DNA of 64,000 nt from Thermoanaerobacter uzonensis DSM 18761 (lineage in GTDB: Bacteria > Bacillota > Thermoanaerobacteria > Thermoanaerobacterales > Thermoanaerobacteraceae), in assembly GCF_900129115.1 (NCBI RefSeq), contig NZ_FQUR01000009.1, positions 62,001 to 126,000 of the forward strand, written 5' to 3'. Positions 35,797-45,907 of this stretch are shown here, in pieces. The first letter of the stretch is position 1; each line of letters begins with the position of its first letter. Position numbers and translations under genes: made by a program. Below the pieces are notes generated by a model. That model was not told the DNA's origin, ran no database searches, and was given only the letters and a program-made list of their open reading frames with translations.

Positions 35797-37056
35797 TTAT
35801 CCCTCCTCAACCAAAAAGACAATACCTTCTTCAATATTTACATTTTTTAGTATGTCTTTACTTAAATTTACATCAATCATTTCACCAGGGGTTAAGCGCT
35901 GCCTTTTTTGTCTTAGTAAATATTTGTCTCCTGACTTTACTGCTAACATAGCATTGTTATAAACGTTAACAGGTCTCATTCTGAATTTTATCCTTTTTTC
36001 TATGTTATCTACATTTATCTTTTGCGGAACAACATAACGTATGCCATTACCAGCTTTTACAAAAATATTGCTTTTTCCAAATTCGCCTTCTCGAATAAAT
36101 CGTATTGCTGAATTAGCTGCCAATCTCGCTTCTGCAGTAACATTGTCAACTAAGTCGTGAACTTGAAGGACATTGCCACAAGCAAAAATTCCAGGAACAC
36201 TTGTTTCTAACATTTCATTTACAATAGGTCCTCCTGTTATAGGGTCTAGCTCTATACCGGCCTTTTGGGAAAGCTCATTTTCAGGAATCAAGCCAACAGA
36301 AAGTATTAACGTATCACAACTTATATACTGTAAAGTCTTTAAAATTGGCTCTCTATTTTCATCAACTTTGGCAATTGTAACTCCTTCTACCCTGTCTTTG
36401 CCGTGAATTTCAATGACAGTATGACTTAAAAGAAGAGGAATATTAAAGTCCTCTAAACACTGAACGATGTTTCTTGTAAGTCCACTAGAGTAAGGCATGA
36501 GTTCTACAACTGCTTTGACTTTTGCTCCTTCTAATGTAAGCCTTCTCGCCATAATAAGCCCAACATCACCAGAACCTAATATCACTATTTCTTTCCCTGG
36601 AAGATATCCTTCCATATTTACATACCTCTGAGCAGTACCCGCTGTGAGAATACCTGCTGGGCGAGTGCCAGGTATCATAATAGCACCTCTCGGCCTTTCC
36701 CTGCATCCCATAGCTAAAATTATAGCTCCAGCTTTTATTGTGAACACACCTTCCTTAGAATTAACAGCTTTTACAATTCTATCAGGAGTTATTTCCAAAA
36801 CCATAGTTTCCAACATTACATTTATACCATATTCTTCTACTTTATCAATGAATCTTTGTGCATATTCTGGTCCTGTCAATTCTTCTTTAAATTCCTGAAG
36901 TCCAAATCCATTGTGTATGCACTGCTCTAAAATACCCCCAAGATATTTATCTCTTTCAATTATGACTATATTTTTTACACCCTTTTCATAGGCTTCTACA
37001 GCAGCACCTAAGCCTGCAGGGCCGCCACCTATTATGACTATATCATAGTTAAGCAT
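35797..37056 (-). CDS. NAD(P)/FAD-dependent oxidoreductase of the glp operon
   Basis: About 419 aa, pyridine-nucleotide-disulfide oxidoreductase fold. FAD site IIGGGPAGLGAA (about 7-18), NAD site VILGSGDVGLIMARR (about 155) and FACGNVLQVHDLVDNVT near 290. No CxxxxC redox disulfide is visible near the FAD site. It probably passes electrons from the GlpA-like subunit. ATG 37056 follows AGAGGTG and overlaps the glpA stop by a few bases. Confidence 0.85.
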   Translation of the reverse strand: MLNYDIVIIGGGPAGLGAAVEAYEKGVKNIVIIERDKYLGGILEQCIHNGFGLQEFKEELTGPEYAQRFIDKVEEYGINVMLETMVLEITPDRIVKAVNSKEGVFTIKAGAIILAMGCRERPRGAIMIPGTRPAGILTAGTAQRYVNMEGYLPGKEIVILGSGDVGLIMARRLTLEGAKVKAVVELMPYSSGLTRNIVQCLEDFNIPLLLSHTVIEIHGKDRVEGVTIAKVDENREPILKTLQYISCDTLILSVGLIPENELSQKAGIELDPITGGPIVNEMLETSVPGIFACGNVLQVHDLVDNVTAEARLAANSAIRFIREGEFGKSNIFVKAGNGIRYVVPQKINVDNIEKRIKFRMRPVNVYNNAMLAVKSGDKYLLRQKRQRLTPGEMIDVNLSKDILKNVNIEEGIVFLVEEG

Positions 37057-38557
37057 TCTCATACACCTCTTTCTTTAAAACCTCCGATGCTTTTTCTAAT
37101 AAAAATTTTTTTGTCTCTGCAGTTAGTATATTCGAATTTCTTCCATGCTTTGTAACCTCAAGAGGAGAAATATTAAGTTCTCTTGCTAATATTTCAACAA
37201 CTCTCGGCCCACAAAAACTTCCCTGGCATCTTCCCATTCCAGCTCTTACACGCCTTTTAACACCATCTAAAGATTTTGCACCTACAGGTCTTCTTATCGC
37301 ATCTATTATCTCTCCTTCTGTCACTGTCTCACATCTGCATATTATTCTTCCATAAGCAGGATTTTCTTTTATAAGCTTGTTTCTTTCCTCATCTGAAAGT
37401 TCAGTAAATCTTATGACTGGTCTTCTTTTTGGGTTAAAATCTACTTTTTCAATCAACTTAAGTCCAGCATCTTTAAGTATATCCCTTATCATTTCAGCGA
37501 TAGCAGGAGCCGCAGTAAAACCAGGAGATTCTATTCCAGCAGCATTTATAAATCCTTTCACATCAGATTCTCCAATTATAAAGTCTTTGTCTTCTGTATC
37601 AGGAGTCGCTCTAAGTCCTGTAAACTGAGTGATGGTCTTTCTGACATCAAATTTATCCACACTTCTTTTTGCAACTGTAATTGCTTTATTGAGCCCTTCT
37701 CTGGTAGTTGCTTTAAATTCTTTATCTTGTATGTCTTCTGAAGTAGGTCCAATAAGTAGATTTCCATCAACTGTAGGAGAAACTAGTATTCCTTTACCCA
37801 TTTTAGTTGGAACCTGGAATATTACTGTCCTTGCAAGATATCCTTGGTCTTTATCTAATATCAAATATTCTCCTTTTCTAGGATGCACAGAAAATGGCTT
37901 CGCCCCTACCATGTTATTTATGACATCTGAATAAAGTCCTGCAGCATTGACAACATATTTACTGTAAAATTCTTCTTTGTGAGTTTTTACTATAAAGAAG
38001 TCCCCATTTTTTTTGATATCAATTACTTCTGAATTAAAAACAAATTCTGCTCCATTTTGTGCAGCATTTTCTGCCACTGCAATAGTATATCCATAAGGAC
38101 ATATTATTCCTGCTGTTTTGGCATACAAAGCTGCAACTACAGTGTCATTTATATGTGGTTCTATCTCTTTGACCATATCTTTTGTAATGAGAGACAACCC
38201 TTTGACACCATTTTTTATTCCTCTATCAAACAACTCATATAGCTCTTTTACCTCTTCTTCAGAAAAAGCTGCCACTAAAGAACCAGTTCGCTTTATTGGA
38301 ACGTCTAAATCTTTGCACAGAACATCGTACATTTCGTTTCCTCGCACATTTAATTTAGCTTTTAAACTACCAGGTACAGGATCATAACCCGCATGTAGTA
38401 TTGCACTATTAGCTTTAGAAGCTCCTTCCGAAGCCACATCTTCACCTTTTTCTACAACTAATATTTTTAATTTGTATTTTGAAAGTTCTCTTGCAATTGA
38501 ACATCCAACCACTCCAGCACCTATTATCAAAACATCGTACATTTCTTTCATAGTCAT
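37049..38557 (-). CDS. glpA: Anaerobic glycerol-3-phosphate dehydrogenase, GlpA type
   Basis: 502 aa. N-terminal FAD Rossmann motif IIGAGVVGCSIARELS (about 11-26), a DAO-type catalytic domain (about 8-370) and a C-terminal BFD-like [2Fe-2S] domain with CRCETVTEGEI and GRCQGSFC (about 400-460). It oxidises G3P to DHAP. Preceded by a leader terminator that is a likely GlpP antitermination target. Followed by two genes that overlap or abut, forming one redox complex. Confidence 0.9.
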   Translation of the reverse strand: MTMKEMYDVLIIGAGVVGCSIARELSKYKLKILVVEKGEDVASEGASKANSAILHAGYDPVPGSLKAKLNVRGNEMYDVLCKDLDVPIKRTGSLVAAFSEEEVKELYELFDRGIKNGVKGLSLITKDMVKEIEPHINDTVVAALYAKTAGIICPYGYTIAVAENAAQNGAEFVFNSEVIDIKKNGDFFIVKTHKEEFYSKYVVNAAGLYSDVINNMVGAKPFSVHPRKGEYLILDKDQGYLARTVIFQVPTKMGKGILVSPTVDGNLLIGPTSEDIQDKEFKATTREGLNKAITVAKRSVDKFDVRKTITQFTGLRATPDTEDKDFIIGESDVKGFINAAGIESPGFTAAPAIAEMIRDILKDAGLKLIEKVDFNPKRRPVIRFTELSDEERNKLIKENPAYGRIICRCETVTEGEIIDAIRRPVGAKSLDGVKRRVRAGMGRCQGSFCGPRVVEILARELNISPLEVTKHGRNSNILTAETKKFLLEKASEVLKKEVYENA

Positions 38558-38565
38558 AAAACCTC

Positions 38566-38616
38566 CTTAAAAGATAAAAAACCATATATAACCGACCCTG
38601 TCGGCTATATATGGTT
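38566..38616 (-). terminator. Leader terminator before glpA, probable GlpP target
   Basis: A long hairpin: AACCATATATAGCCGAC / GTCGGTTATATATGGTT with a short loop, then TTTTTTATCTTTT, and only then the glpA ribosome site AAGGAGG. It lies between glpK and glpA. The Bacillus glpD leader holds such a terminator, relieved by GlpP with G3P, and glpP is encoded in this locus. Confidence 0.8.
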
Positions 38617-38717
38617 CTCCAAATCTCCACCATACTCATATTTATTTTTTCTTCTCTTTAATAAATATATTCTACAAACATCTTAAAATTCCTGCTACTT
38701 TTTATCAATTTTTTATT

Positions 38718-40223
<1,506 letters not shown>

Positions 40224-40244
40224 TTACAATTTTTATAATATCAT

Positions 40245-40271
40245 ATCGGCGAGAGATAAATTCTCGCCGAT
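40245..40271 (-). other. Intercistronic stem-loop between glpF and glpK
   Basis: A perfect 10-bp stem ATCGGCGAGA / TCTCGCCGAT with a 7-nt loop and no T run. Likely an mRNA processing or stability element, or a weak attenuator, between the two genes. Confidence 0.6.
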
Positions 40272-40293
40272 TTAAACTCTATAAACTTTTGTA

Positions 40294-41025
40294 TTAGTGT
40301 ATATTTATAATAAGTTGGTAAACTACAGCTCCAAGTATTCCTCCAACTATCGGCCCAAATATTGGAACTATTAAACCATATCCCCAATCAGAATCTCCTT
40401 TCCCTGGGATAGGAAGAATAGCATGAGCAAGCCTTGGACCAAAGTCTCTTGCTGGATTAATTGCATAACCTGTAGGTCCACCTAAGCTTAAACCTATTGC
40501 CCAGATAAGTAAACCAATCAGAAGTGGTCCTAATCCTCCAACTAATTGATTGTTGCCATTTGTTATACCCAGTATTCCTATTAAAAGCATAGCAGTACCA
40601 AATGCCTCTGTCATAAAATTCTTACCCAACTTTCTTATAGCGGGTATTGTTGCAAAAGTACCAAGCTTAGCTGTGGGATCTTCAGTTGCTGCATAATGAT
40701 CCATGTACATCAAATAAACAATTATTGCTCCCACAAAAGCTCCTAAAACTTGCGCTATAATATAGCCTGGCACCAAACTCCATGAAAACTTGCCTATCGT
40801 TGCTAAGCCAATTGTCACAGCTGGATTTAAGTGAGCACCACTTATCCACCCAACTACATAAACAGCTACCATTACTGCAAATCCCCATCCAGCGGTGATT
40901 ACAATCCAGCCGCTGCTTTGCCCTTTAGATTTGTTTAAGACAACGTTTGCAACCACGCCATCACCTAACCAAATAAGTATCATAGTACCAAAAAATTCAG
41001 CAACATATTTTGCAAGGTCACTCAT
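40294..41025 (-). CDS. glpF: Glycerol uptake facilitator (aquaglyceroporin)
   Basis: About 243 aa. Six transmembrane helices and two half-helices with NPA-type motifs: SGAHLNPAVTIGLA (about 61) and GYAINPARDFGPR (about 190); the Asp after NPAR is diagnostic of glycerol channels. The ATG at 41025 is 7 nt after GGAGGG and replaces the ATG at 41040. It feeds GlpK, encoded next. Confidence 0.96.
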   Translation of the reverse strand: MSDLAKYVAEFFGTMILIWLGDGVVANVVLNKSKGQSSGWIVITAGWGFAVMVAVYVVGWISGAHLNPAVTIGLATIGKFSWSLVPGYIIAQVLGAFVGAIIVYLMYMDHYAATEDPTAKLGTFATIPAIRKLGKNFMTEAFGTAMLLIGILGITNGNNQLVGGLGPLLIGLLIWAIGLSLGGPTGYAINPARDFGPRLAHAILPIPGKGDSDWGYGLIVPIFGPIVGGILGAVVYQLIINIH

Positions 41026-41105
41026 AGAATATCCCTCCATAATTCCAAAATTTAAATTAGTATATTTTTGAATAAATATGCCGTATTTCTAGCCTATCAC
41101 TCCTC

Positions 41106-41675
41106 TCACTCAATAAACCACAGATTTTTTTCACTCGTTGATACGGCAATAGCACCAGCTTTAAGTACATTTATAACTTCCTCTTTTGTCTTGACTAATC
41201 CTCCGGCAATAACAGGCTGACGCAATTCAAATGAAATTTCTTCTATTACTGGGGGCATTATACCAGGAAGTATTTCTATTGAATCTGCTTCTATTTGTTT
41301 TGCTGAAGAAAGTCCTGTTTTTAACGCCTGTGAATCTAAAATGAAAAGTCTCTGGATGCAGAAAAGATCAAATTGTTTAGCGTGTATCAAAATATTGTTG
41401 CGAGTAGAGATTATACCATGGGGCTTTATTTTTTCAGCCAAATACTCTACTGCTTTGTTGTCCTTTCCTAAACCTTCAAGCAAATCAAAATGCACAAAAA
41501 CAATTTTATCATGTCTTTTGACCTCTTGAACTATTTCAGAAATGTTCATTATGTCACCAGTAAGTAAAAATATCACCTGTGCATTTGAAGAAAGAGCAGT
41601 ATTTAAATCTTTTGTCTCTCGCACTGCAGCTATTATCGGGAAGTCTCTCATTGCATCCAGAATCTTTTCTCTCAT
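41106..41675 (-). CDS. glpP: GlpP glycerol-3-phosphate responsive antiterminator
   Basis: 189 aa TIM-barrel-like protein of the GlpP family: a conserved N-terminal PIIAAVRETKDL, HFDLLEGLGKDNKAVEYL near 74 and a phosphate-binding C-terminal PVIAGGLVKTKEEV. In Bacillus it binds G3P and glp leader mRNA to prevent termination. First gene of the glp operon, right after a sigma-54 promoter. Confidence 0.93.
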   Translation of the reverse strand: MREKILDAMRDFPIIAAVRETKDLNTALSSNAQVIFLLTGDIMNISEIVQEVKRHDKIVFVHFDLLEGLGKDNKAVEYLAEKIKPHGIISTRNNILIHAKQFDLFCIQRLFILDSQALKTGLSSAKQIEADSIEILPGIMPPVIEEISFELRQPVIAGGLVKTKEEVINVLKAGAIAVSTSEKNLWFIE

Positions 41676-41698
41676 TTTTATACCCCCATCTTTTCTTT

Positions 41699-41715
41699 AT
41701 GCAAGTAATATGCCA
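41699..41715 (-). promoter_or_regulatory. Sigma-54 promoter of glpP-glpF-glpK
   Basis: TGGCAT-N5-TTGCAT on the minus strand, matching -24/-12 with GG and GC 10 bp apart, about 25 bp before the glpP start. Confidence 0.87.
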
Positions 41716-41753
41716 AAAAATTCTTCAGTAAAATGAGCAAAAAAAAATAACTA

Positions 41754-41770
41754 TTGGTATAAAATATCAA
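41754..41770 (+). promoter_or_regulatory. Candidate activator site (UAS) 1 of glpPFK
   Basis: TTGGTA-TAAAA-TATCAA, 39 bp upstream of the -24 element of the glpP promoter. Same dyad as at dhaK. Confidence 0.6.
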
Positions 41771-41785
41771 ACATTATTTTTTATC

Positions 41786-41802
41786 ATGATAATTAGTACC
41801 AA
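41786..41802 (-). promoter_or_regulatory. Candidate activator site (UAS) 2 of glpPFK
   Basis: TTGGTA-CTAAT-TATCAT on the minus strand (one mismatch), 32 bp centre to centre from site 1. It ends 4 bp before the stop of the next gene. Confidence 0.55.
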
Positions 41803-41806
41803 AATG

Positions 41807-42841
41807 TTATTTAATTAACATTCTCTTTGCATCTTGATTTTTTATTGCCATAAAAAATCCTATAGCCGAAATTCCCAAGTAAACATAATAAGTAAAAAAC
41901 CTCCACATGCCCACAAAAATTCCTAATTTACTGGGAGGAAGTATATTTGAAAAAATTGTTGCAAAACCTATTTCTACTACACCAGAACCACTTGGAATAA
42001 AACTATACGCCAAAATGTCATAAAATATGAGTTGCCTTCCAATTACTGCTAGTAAATTAAAAGGTATATTCATAGCTAATAATAAAACTGGAGCAATGCT
42101 GTAAAAAAGCAACCAATAAGCTACTGCATAAAATAATTGAGAAAAAAACAGCTTATAACTGGAAGGTCCTATAAAAAGGTCATTAAAATTTTTATGATAA
42201 AGTATGATTTCTTCTTTTATTTTTTCAAAATACTTTTCCAGTTTAGGCTTTTTAAAAAACGAAATATTGCTTATTTTATTAACAATCTCAATGACAAAGC
42301 GGGGTTTTAGTATGATATAAATTAATATAAATAACAAAAACATCAAAAATATACTTACTAACACTGCAAAATAAGAAAGAACAGTTCCTAATTCTAATTG
42401 ATTTCTAAAAAAAATAAGTAATATAGGAGGTACAGTCCCAAAAAAAATCCCTGAGAACAAAAGCTTAGCAGTAAAAATCATTAAGCTTTTATTTGGTGAA
42501 ACTCCTTTTTTACTAAGTAAATATACAATGAGAGGTAAAGCTCCTGAGCCAAAAGGTGTTATGTAGCTTATAAAAAAAGTCGCAAGATTAAATTTAAAAA
42601 GATAATCAAAAGGCAAGTTTTCTCCTAATTCTTTCAATAAATCTCTTATTCGCAAAGTATCCACTATCAAGGTTAATATTATCAACCCGAAAATTATTCC
42701 AAGGTAAAAAAGAGGTATGTGAAAAGCCATTTCAATTTCTTTAACGCCTGTAACTTTTAACAAAACTAAAATTGAGCCAATGCTTAAAAGTAATGCAAAA
42801 GCCATCATATATAAATTTTTCTTCTCAAGAATTGTCTCCAA
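41807..42841 (-). CDS. Flippase-like membrane protein (UPF0104 / LPG-synthase TM-domain family)
   Basis: 344 aa with about eight transmembrane helices. It shows family hallmarks: TFFISYITPFGSGALPLIVYLL near 90 (segment split) and PSGSGVVEIGFATIF near 285. It corresponds to the MprF flippase-type membrane half without the aminoacyl-transferase domain. Members move or modify lipids; the substrate here is unknown. It follows the deacetylase gene across a strong stem-loop. Confidence 0.82.
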   Translation of the reverse strand: METILEKKNLYMMAFALLLSIGSILVLLKVTGVKEIEMAFHIPLFYLGIIFGLIILTLIVDTLRIRDLLKELGENLPFDYLFKFNLATFFISYITPFGSGALPLIVYLLSKKGVSPNKSLMIFTAKLLFSGIFFGTVPPILLIFFRNQLELGTVLSYFAVLVSIFLMFLLFILIYIILKPRFVIEIVNKISNISFFKKPKLEKYFEKIKEEIILYHKNFNDLFIGPSSYKLFFSQLFYAVAYWLLFYSIAPVLLLAMNIPFNLLAVIGRQLIFYDILAYSFIPSGSGVVEIGFATIFSNILPPSKLGIFVGMWRFFTYYVYLGISAIGFFMAIKNQDAKRMLIK

Positions 42842-42859
42842 AATAATTCCCCCAATTTC

Positions 42860-42895
42860 GCCTTTGCGATGTAGGTTTTTCTATATCGCAAAGGC
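42860..42895. other. Intercistronic stem-loop between the deacetylase and flippase-like genes
   Basis: Perfect 11-bp inverted repeat GCCTTTGCGAT / ATCGCAAAGGC with a 14-nt loop. The T-rich side is on the plus strand, where no gene ends, so on the minus-strand transcript it is more likely a processing or partial-termination site. Confidence 0.55.
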
Positions 42896-42910
42896 TTTAT
42901 TTTACATTTT

Positions 42911-43801
42911 TCACGGTATATCATCTAGAGTTTTAAATTCATATCCCTCGGCTTTAATACTTTTAATTATTCGATCAAGGGCTAAAGCATTGTCTTTTGA
43001 AACAGCATGTAAAAGTATGACAGCTCCCGGGTGAAGCCTTTTCATAACAGTATTATAGCTTTCCTCTGGTCCTCCGGGAAGTGGCTGCCAATCAGCCATC
43101 GCTAAACTCCAAAAAACCGTTCTATAACCTAACGATTTTGTAATATACAAGGTTCTCTCACTATACTCACCTTTTGGCGGTCTAAAATATTTCATCTTTT
43201 TGCCTGTCAGCTCTTCAAACATATCTCCTAACTTAGTTATTTCCTCTTTTACTTTTTCATCAGATAAGGTGGGTAAGCTTGGATGATTCACTGTGTGATT
43301 CCCAACTATATGTCCTTCCTCCACCATCCTTTTAACTAAATCAGCCTGGTCTTTTACATAGGGTCCAGTTACAAAAAAAGCAGCTTTTACATTATTTTCT
43401 TTGAGTATATCTAATATTTTAGGTGTATAGCCATTTTCATATCCTTCATCAAACGTCAAATAAACTACCTTTTTTGTCATGTCTCCTACAAAAATCGCAT
43501 CGTATTTTTTTATAAGTTCCATCGCCCGAGGAGTAATTTCCGGAGTTTGATGGTTTGGCAACACTCTTAGGCCCCAACTATACAAAGTGTTATCCAGATT
43601 TTCTGTGTTGGTATAAACAGTCTTGTTAACCGTATTAGACACCTTTTCTTTAGGTTTCTCAGCAGGCTTTTGTAAAACTTTGTCTTGCACTTTTTGTTCT
43701 TCTGCCCTTGTAATGTCTTTTTTAGTTATTCCACAAGAAGCAATTGAAAAACATAACAAAATTCCCATTAAGATAGAGAATATTTTTCTTACCATAGCCA
43801 T
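42911..43801 (-). CDS. pdaA: PdaA-like polysaccharide deacetylase, lipoprotein
   Basis: 296 aa. An N-terminal signal with lipobox IASC (Cys about 23) predicts a lipoprotein. Carbohydrate esterase 4 domain (about 100-290): TFDEGYENGYT (catalytic D, with E replacing the usual second D, as in PdaA), HTVNHPSL (metal-binding H), RPPKGEYS and LLHAVS. Bacillus PdaA makes muramic delta-lactam in spore cortex, so a cortex role is inferred. Confidence 0.88.
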   Translation of the reverse strand: MAMVRKIFSILMGILLCFSIASCGITKKDITRAEEQKVQDKVLQKPAEKPKEKVSNTVNKTVYTNTENLDNTLYSWGLRVLPNHQTPEITPRAMELIKKYDAIFVGDMTKKVVYLTFDEGYENGYTPKILDILKENNVKAAFFVTGPYVKDQADLVKRMVEEGHIVGNHTVNHPSLPTLSDEKVKEEITKLGDMFEELTGKKMKYFRPPKGEYSERTLYITKSLGYRTVFWSLAMADWQPLPGGPEESYNTVMKRLHPGAVILLHAVSKDNALALDRIIKSIKAEGYEFKTLDDIP

Positions 43802-43866
43802 ACCTCATTTCAATTTTTCTATATTTCTTTTTTATTTTTTCTCTATATAAACATAATATTCTATCT

Positions 43867-44427
43867 TTATTTGGAAGTATTTTTGTACACTTCACATACA
43901 GTATCTCTGCAAGGGCAGGATTTACATAAAGCAAAAGAAGGATTTACTTCTGGAGAATAATCTCCTTCTTGCATTTTTTTCATTTGCCTTAATATATTAA
44001 AAAGTTCTTTTCTTAAGTGTCGCCTATTATAAACCTCAAACATAGTATTCCTATAAACTATTCGCCCTCTTCTTACTCTTTTTTGGTATACATCTTCTAT
44101 TATTAAAAAATATGCAACTAACTGCATAACATCTTTATAATAAGGTGAATCACCAGCTTCACTACTTTTTAATTCTACAGGAACTAATTCTTCTCCCAGT
44201 TGATAAATATAATCAGGCTTTCCAGATAAGCCATATTTGTCAGACTTTAATAACTTTCCATATACTACTCCCTTTTCTTTTACCTCTTGCGATTTATCTA
44301 TGTAGATTATTTTGCCTCCTCGAAATCCTATGCTTCTTCTCATTTTTTTATAAAAAGGCCTATGTTCTATAACTGACTGAATAAGCAAATATATAGTAAA
44401 AAATAAAAAAACTATATTGAGAATCAT
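43867..44427 (-). CDS. Cas4/RecB-like nuclease, C-terminal half, membrane-anchored
   Basis: 186 aa. A transmembrane helix (about 3-20) precedes a PD-(D/E)xK core: D72 in GKPDYIY, E85-x-K87 in VELKSS, and Q102-x3-Y106 in MQLVAY. The C terminus has C-x2-C-x-C-x4-C (CKSCPCRDTVC), as in iron-sulfur Cas4-type nucleases. The N-terminal Cys and catalytic His of the family are missing here but encoded in the upstream ORF, which overlaps by ATGA. No CRISPR array or other cas gene is in the window. Confidence 0.8.
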   Translation of the reverse strand: MILNIVFLFFTIYLLIQSVIEHRPFYKKMRRSIGFRGGKIIYIDKSQEVKEKGVVYGKLLKSDKYGLSGKPDYIYQLGEELVPVELKSSEAGDSPYYKDVMQLVAYFLIIEDVYQKRVRRGRIVYRNTMFEVYNRRHLRKELFNILRQMKKMQEGDYSPEVNPSFALCKSCPCRDTVCEVYKNTSK

Positions 44428-44701
44428 TTTAAAACCCTCATAATCGCAATTATCAATAAAATAGCTATAATTCCAAAAATAATCGCATACTTTTTATATC
44501 GCAATTTTAGAATATCCTTATAATATTTTTCATGATATTCTATCCCTTTCTTAAAGTTACTAAATTGCAAATCTTGTTCTTTTGGCTCTCTCAAACTATT
44601 GATATACTCTATTCCATATTTTTTATATAATACCACTGATAGGGGCAATAAAGAAATTGATTTATCTCTGTGGCAGATATATACTTATCCTCTTTTTTCA
44701 T
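44424..44701 (-). CDS. Cas4/RecB-like nuclease, N-terminal half, with -1 frameshift at 44618-44624
   Basis: The reading frame from ATG 44701 (ribosome site AAAGGTG) encodes MKKEDKYISATEINQFLYCP and runs to TAG at 44609. A -1 shift at the slippery heptamer A-AAA-AAT (44618-44624) continues into YGIEYINS, KKGIEYHEKYY and a C-terminal transmembrane helix, ending at 44424: 92 aa in all. C19 and H57 match the Cas4 N-terminal cysteine and RecB motif-I histidine. The downstream frame alone has only a TTG start and no ribosome site, so it is not a separate gene. Mutation, read error or programmed slippage are all possible. Confidence 0.7.
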
Positions 44702-44736
44702 AATATAACACCTTTAAAAAATATTTTTACGGACTT

Positions 44737-44745
44737 ATTATACCA
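44737..44745 (-). promoter_or_regulatory. Extended -10 promoter of the split nuclease
   Basis: TGG-TATAAT on the minus strand, directly after the kdp terminator T run. No clear -35. Confidence 0.5.
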
Positions 44746-44751
44746 TATAAA

Positions 44752-44783
44752 AAAAACGGGGTAAAACCCATTTTTACCCCCGT
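44752..44783 (-). terminator. Terminator of the kdp operon
   Basis: ACGGGGGTAAAA / TTTTACCCCGT hairpin followed by eight T on the minus strand; it overlaps the kdpD stop. Confidence 0.92.
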
Positions 44784-45901
44784 GGATCGGCTACAACAAG
44801 AACATCTATGAATTTGGTACCTTTCATTATTCTTCTAACAATAGAACCTCTTATTATTTCGTCAATTCTTCTTCTTACAGACTGTCCTACTACAATTTGA
44901 GTAATTGCATTTTCTTCAGCAAATTTTATTATAGCCTTAGCAGGGTCATTTGATTTGACCATATAAAACTTTGCTTCTAATTTGTTGCACAGCATTGTGA
45001 TTTCATCTAATTTTTTGAGTTTTTTATGGTCTCTTAAGTCATCATCATTGTAAACATGCAAAACAAAGAGGTCTGCTTTAAGCATTTTAGCTAACCTATA
45101 ACCTCTTCGTATCAGATACTCTGCATTAAATCTTAAATTTACGCAAACCAATATCTTTTCTTGTGCGCCTTTTAATCCTATAACATTTTTCCTGTTTCTA
45201 TATTCCAAAAGCCTATCGTCAACCTCATTGGCTACTTCTCTTAAGGTAAGTTCTCTTAACGCGGAAAGGTTACCAACTCTAAAAAAATTGTTAAGAGCAG
45301 TTTCAATCTTATCGGGACTATAAATTTTTCCATTTTTAAGTCTCTCTATCAAAGTCTCCGGGGAAACATCAACTACTTCTACTTCATCGCATATTTCCAG
45401 AAGTTTGTCAGGAATAGTTTCTCTTACCCTTACATTTGTCATGCGGTTTATATAGTCATTAAGACTTTCAAAATGCTGGATGTTGACAGCAGTCATCACA
45501 CTTATGCCGTTATCAATAAGCTCCAAAACATCTTGATATCTCTTTTCATTTTTAGAACCAGGCGCATTTGTATGAGCTAATTCGTCTACCACCACAACCT
45601 GGGGTTTTCTCTTTAAAATAGCCTCCAAATCCATTTCCTTAAGAATTGCACCTTTGTAATTTATTTCCTTTAACGGAATAACTTCAAGGTCCCCTATCTG
45701 TTCCTCAGTGTCTTTTCTCCCATAGGTTTCTACAAAACCTATTACCACATCTATACCTCTTGCCTTCATTTCATTGGCATCTTGCAACATGTGATAGGTC
45801 TTGCCAACACCGGGAGCAGCACCAAGATAAATTTTCAGCCTTCCTTTATTCGCTCTTTCTATTTCTCTTAAAAAATAATCAGGGGACTTTTTTGCCATCA
45901 T
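44774..45901 (-). CDS. kdpD: Short KdpD: N-terminal KdpD domain plus Usp domain, no kinase
   Basis: 375 aa, against ~900 for full KdpD. Residues 15-~225 are the KdpD family domain with Walker A GAAPGVGKT and a DELAHTNAPGS motif. Residues ~250-370 are a universal-stress-protein domain. Transmembrane helices and the histidine kinase are absent, and no kdpE follows. Short KdpD forms occur in some Firmicutes, and Usp domains of KdpD have been reported to bind c-di-AMP; regulation rather than phosphotransfer is inferred. Last gene of kdp. Confidence 0.9.
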   Translation of the reverse strand: MMAKKSPDYFLREIERANKGRLKIYLGAAPGVGKTYHMLQDANEMKARGIDVVIGFVETYGRKDTEEQIGDLEVIPLKEINYKGAILKEMDLEAILKRKPQVVVVDELAHTNAPGSKNEKRYQDVLELIDNGISVMTAVNIQHFESLNDYINRMTNVRVRETIPDKLLEICDEVEVVDVSPETLIERLKNGKIYSPDKIETALNNFFRVGNLSALRELTLREVANEVDDRLLEYRNRKNVIGLKGAQEKILVCVNLRFNAEYLIRRGYRLAKMLKADLFVLHVYNDDDLRDHKKLKKLDEITMLCNKLEAKFYMVKSNDPAKAIIKFAEENAITQIVVGQSVRRRIDEIIRGSIVRRIMKGTKFIDVLVVADPRG

Positions 45902-45907
45902 AAAGCC

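Noticed and set aside
44424-44648. A stand-alone 74-aa membrane protein
   Set aside because: It starts only with TTG without ribosome site, and its N-terminal residues are out of frame with the obvious Cas4-type N terminus encoded from 44701. It is better read as the -1 continuation of that ORF.
43867-44701. Cas4-like gene as part of a CRISPR-Cas locus
   Set aside because: No repeat array, cas1, cas2 or effector gene is present in the window; such nucleases also occur outside CRISPR.
44774-45901. KdpD as a truncated pseudogene
   Set aside because: The remaining domains are intact, the gene ends at a proper terminator, and short KdpD proteins are known in other Firmicutes.
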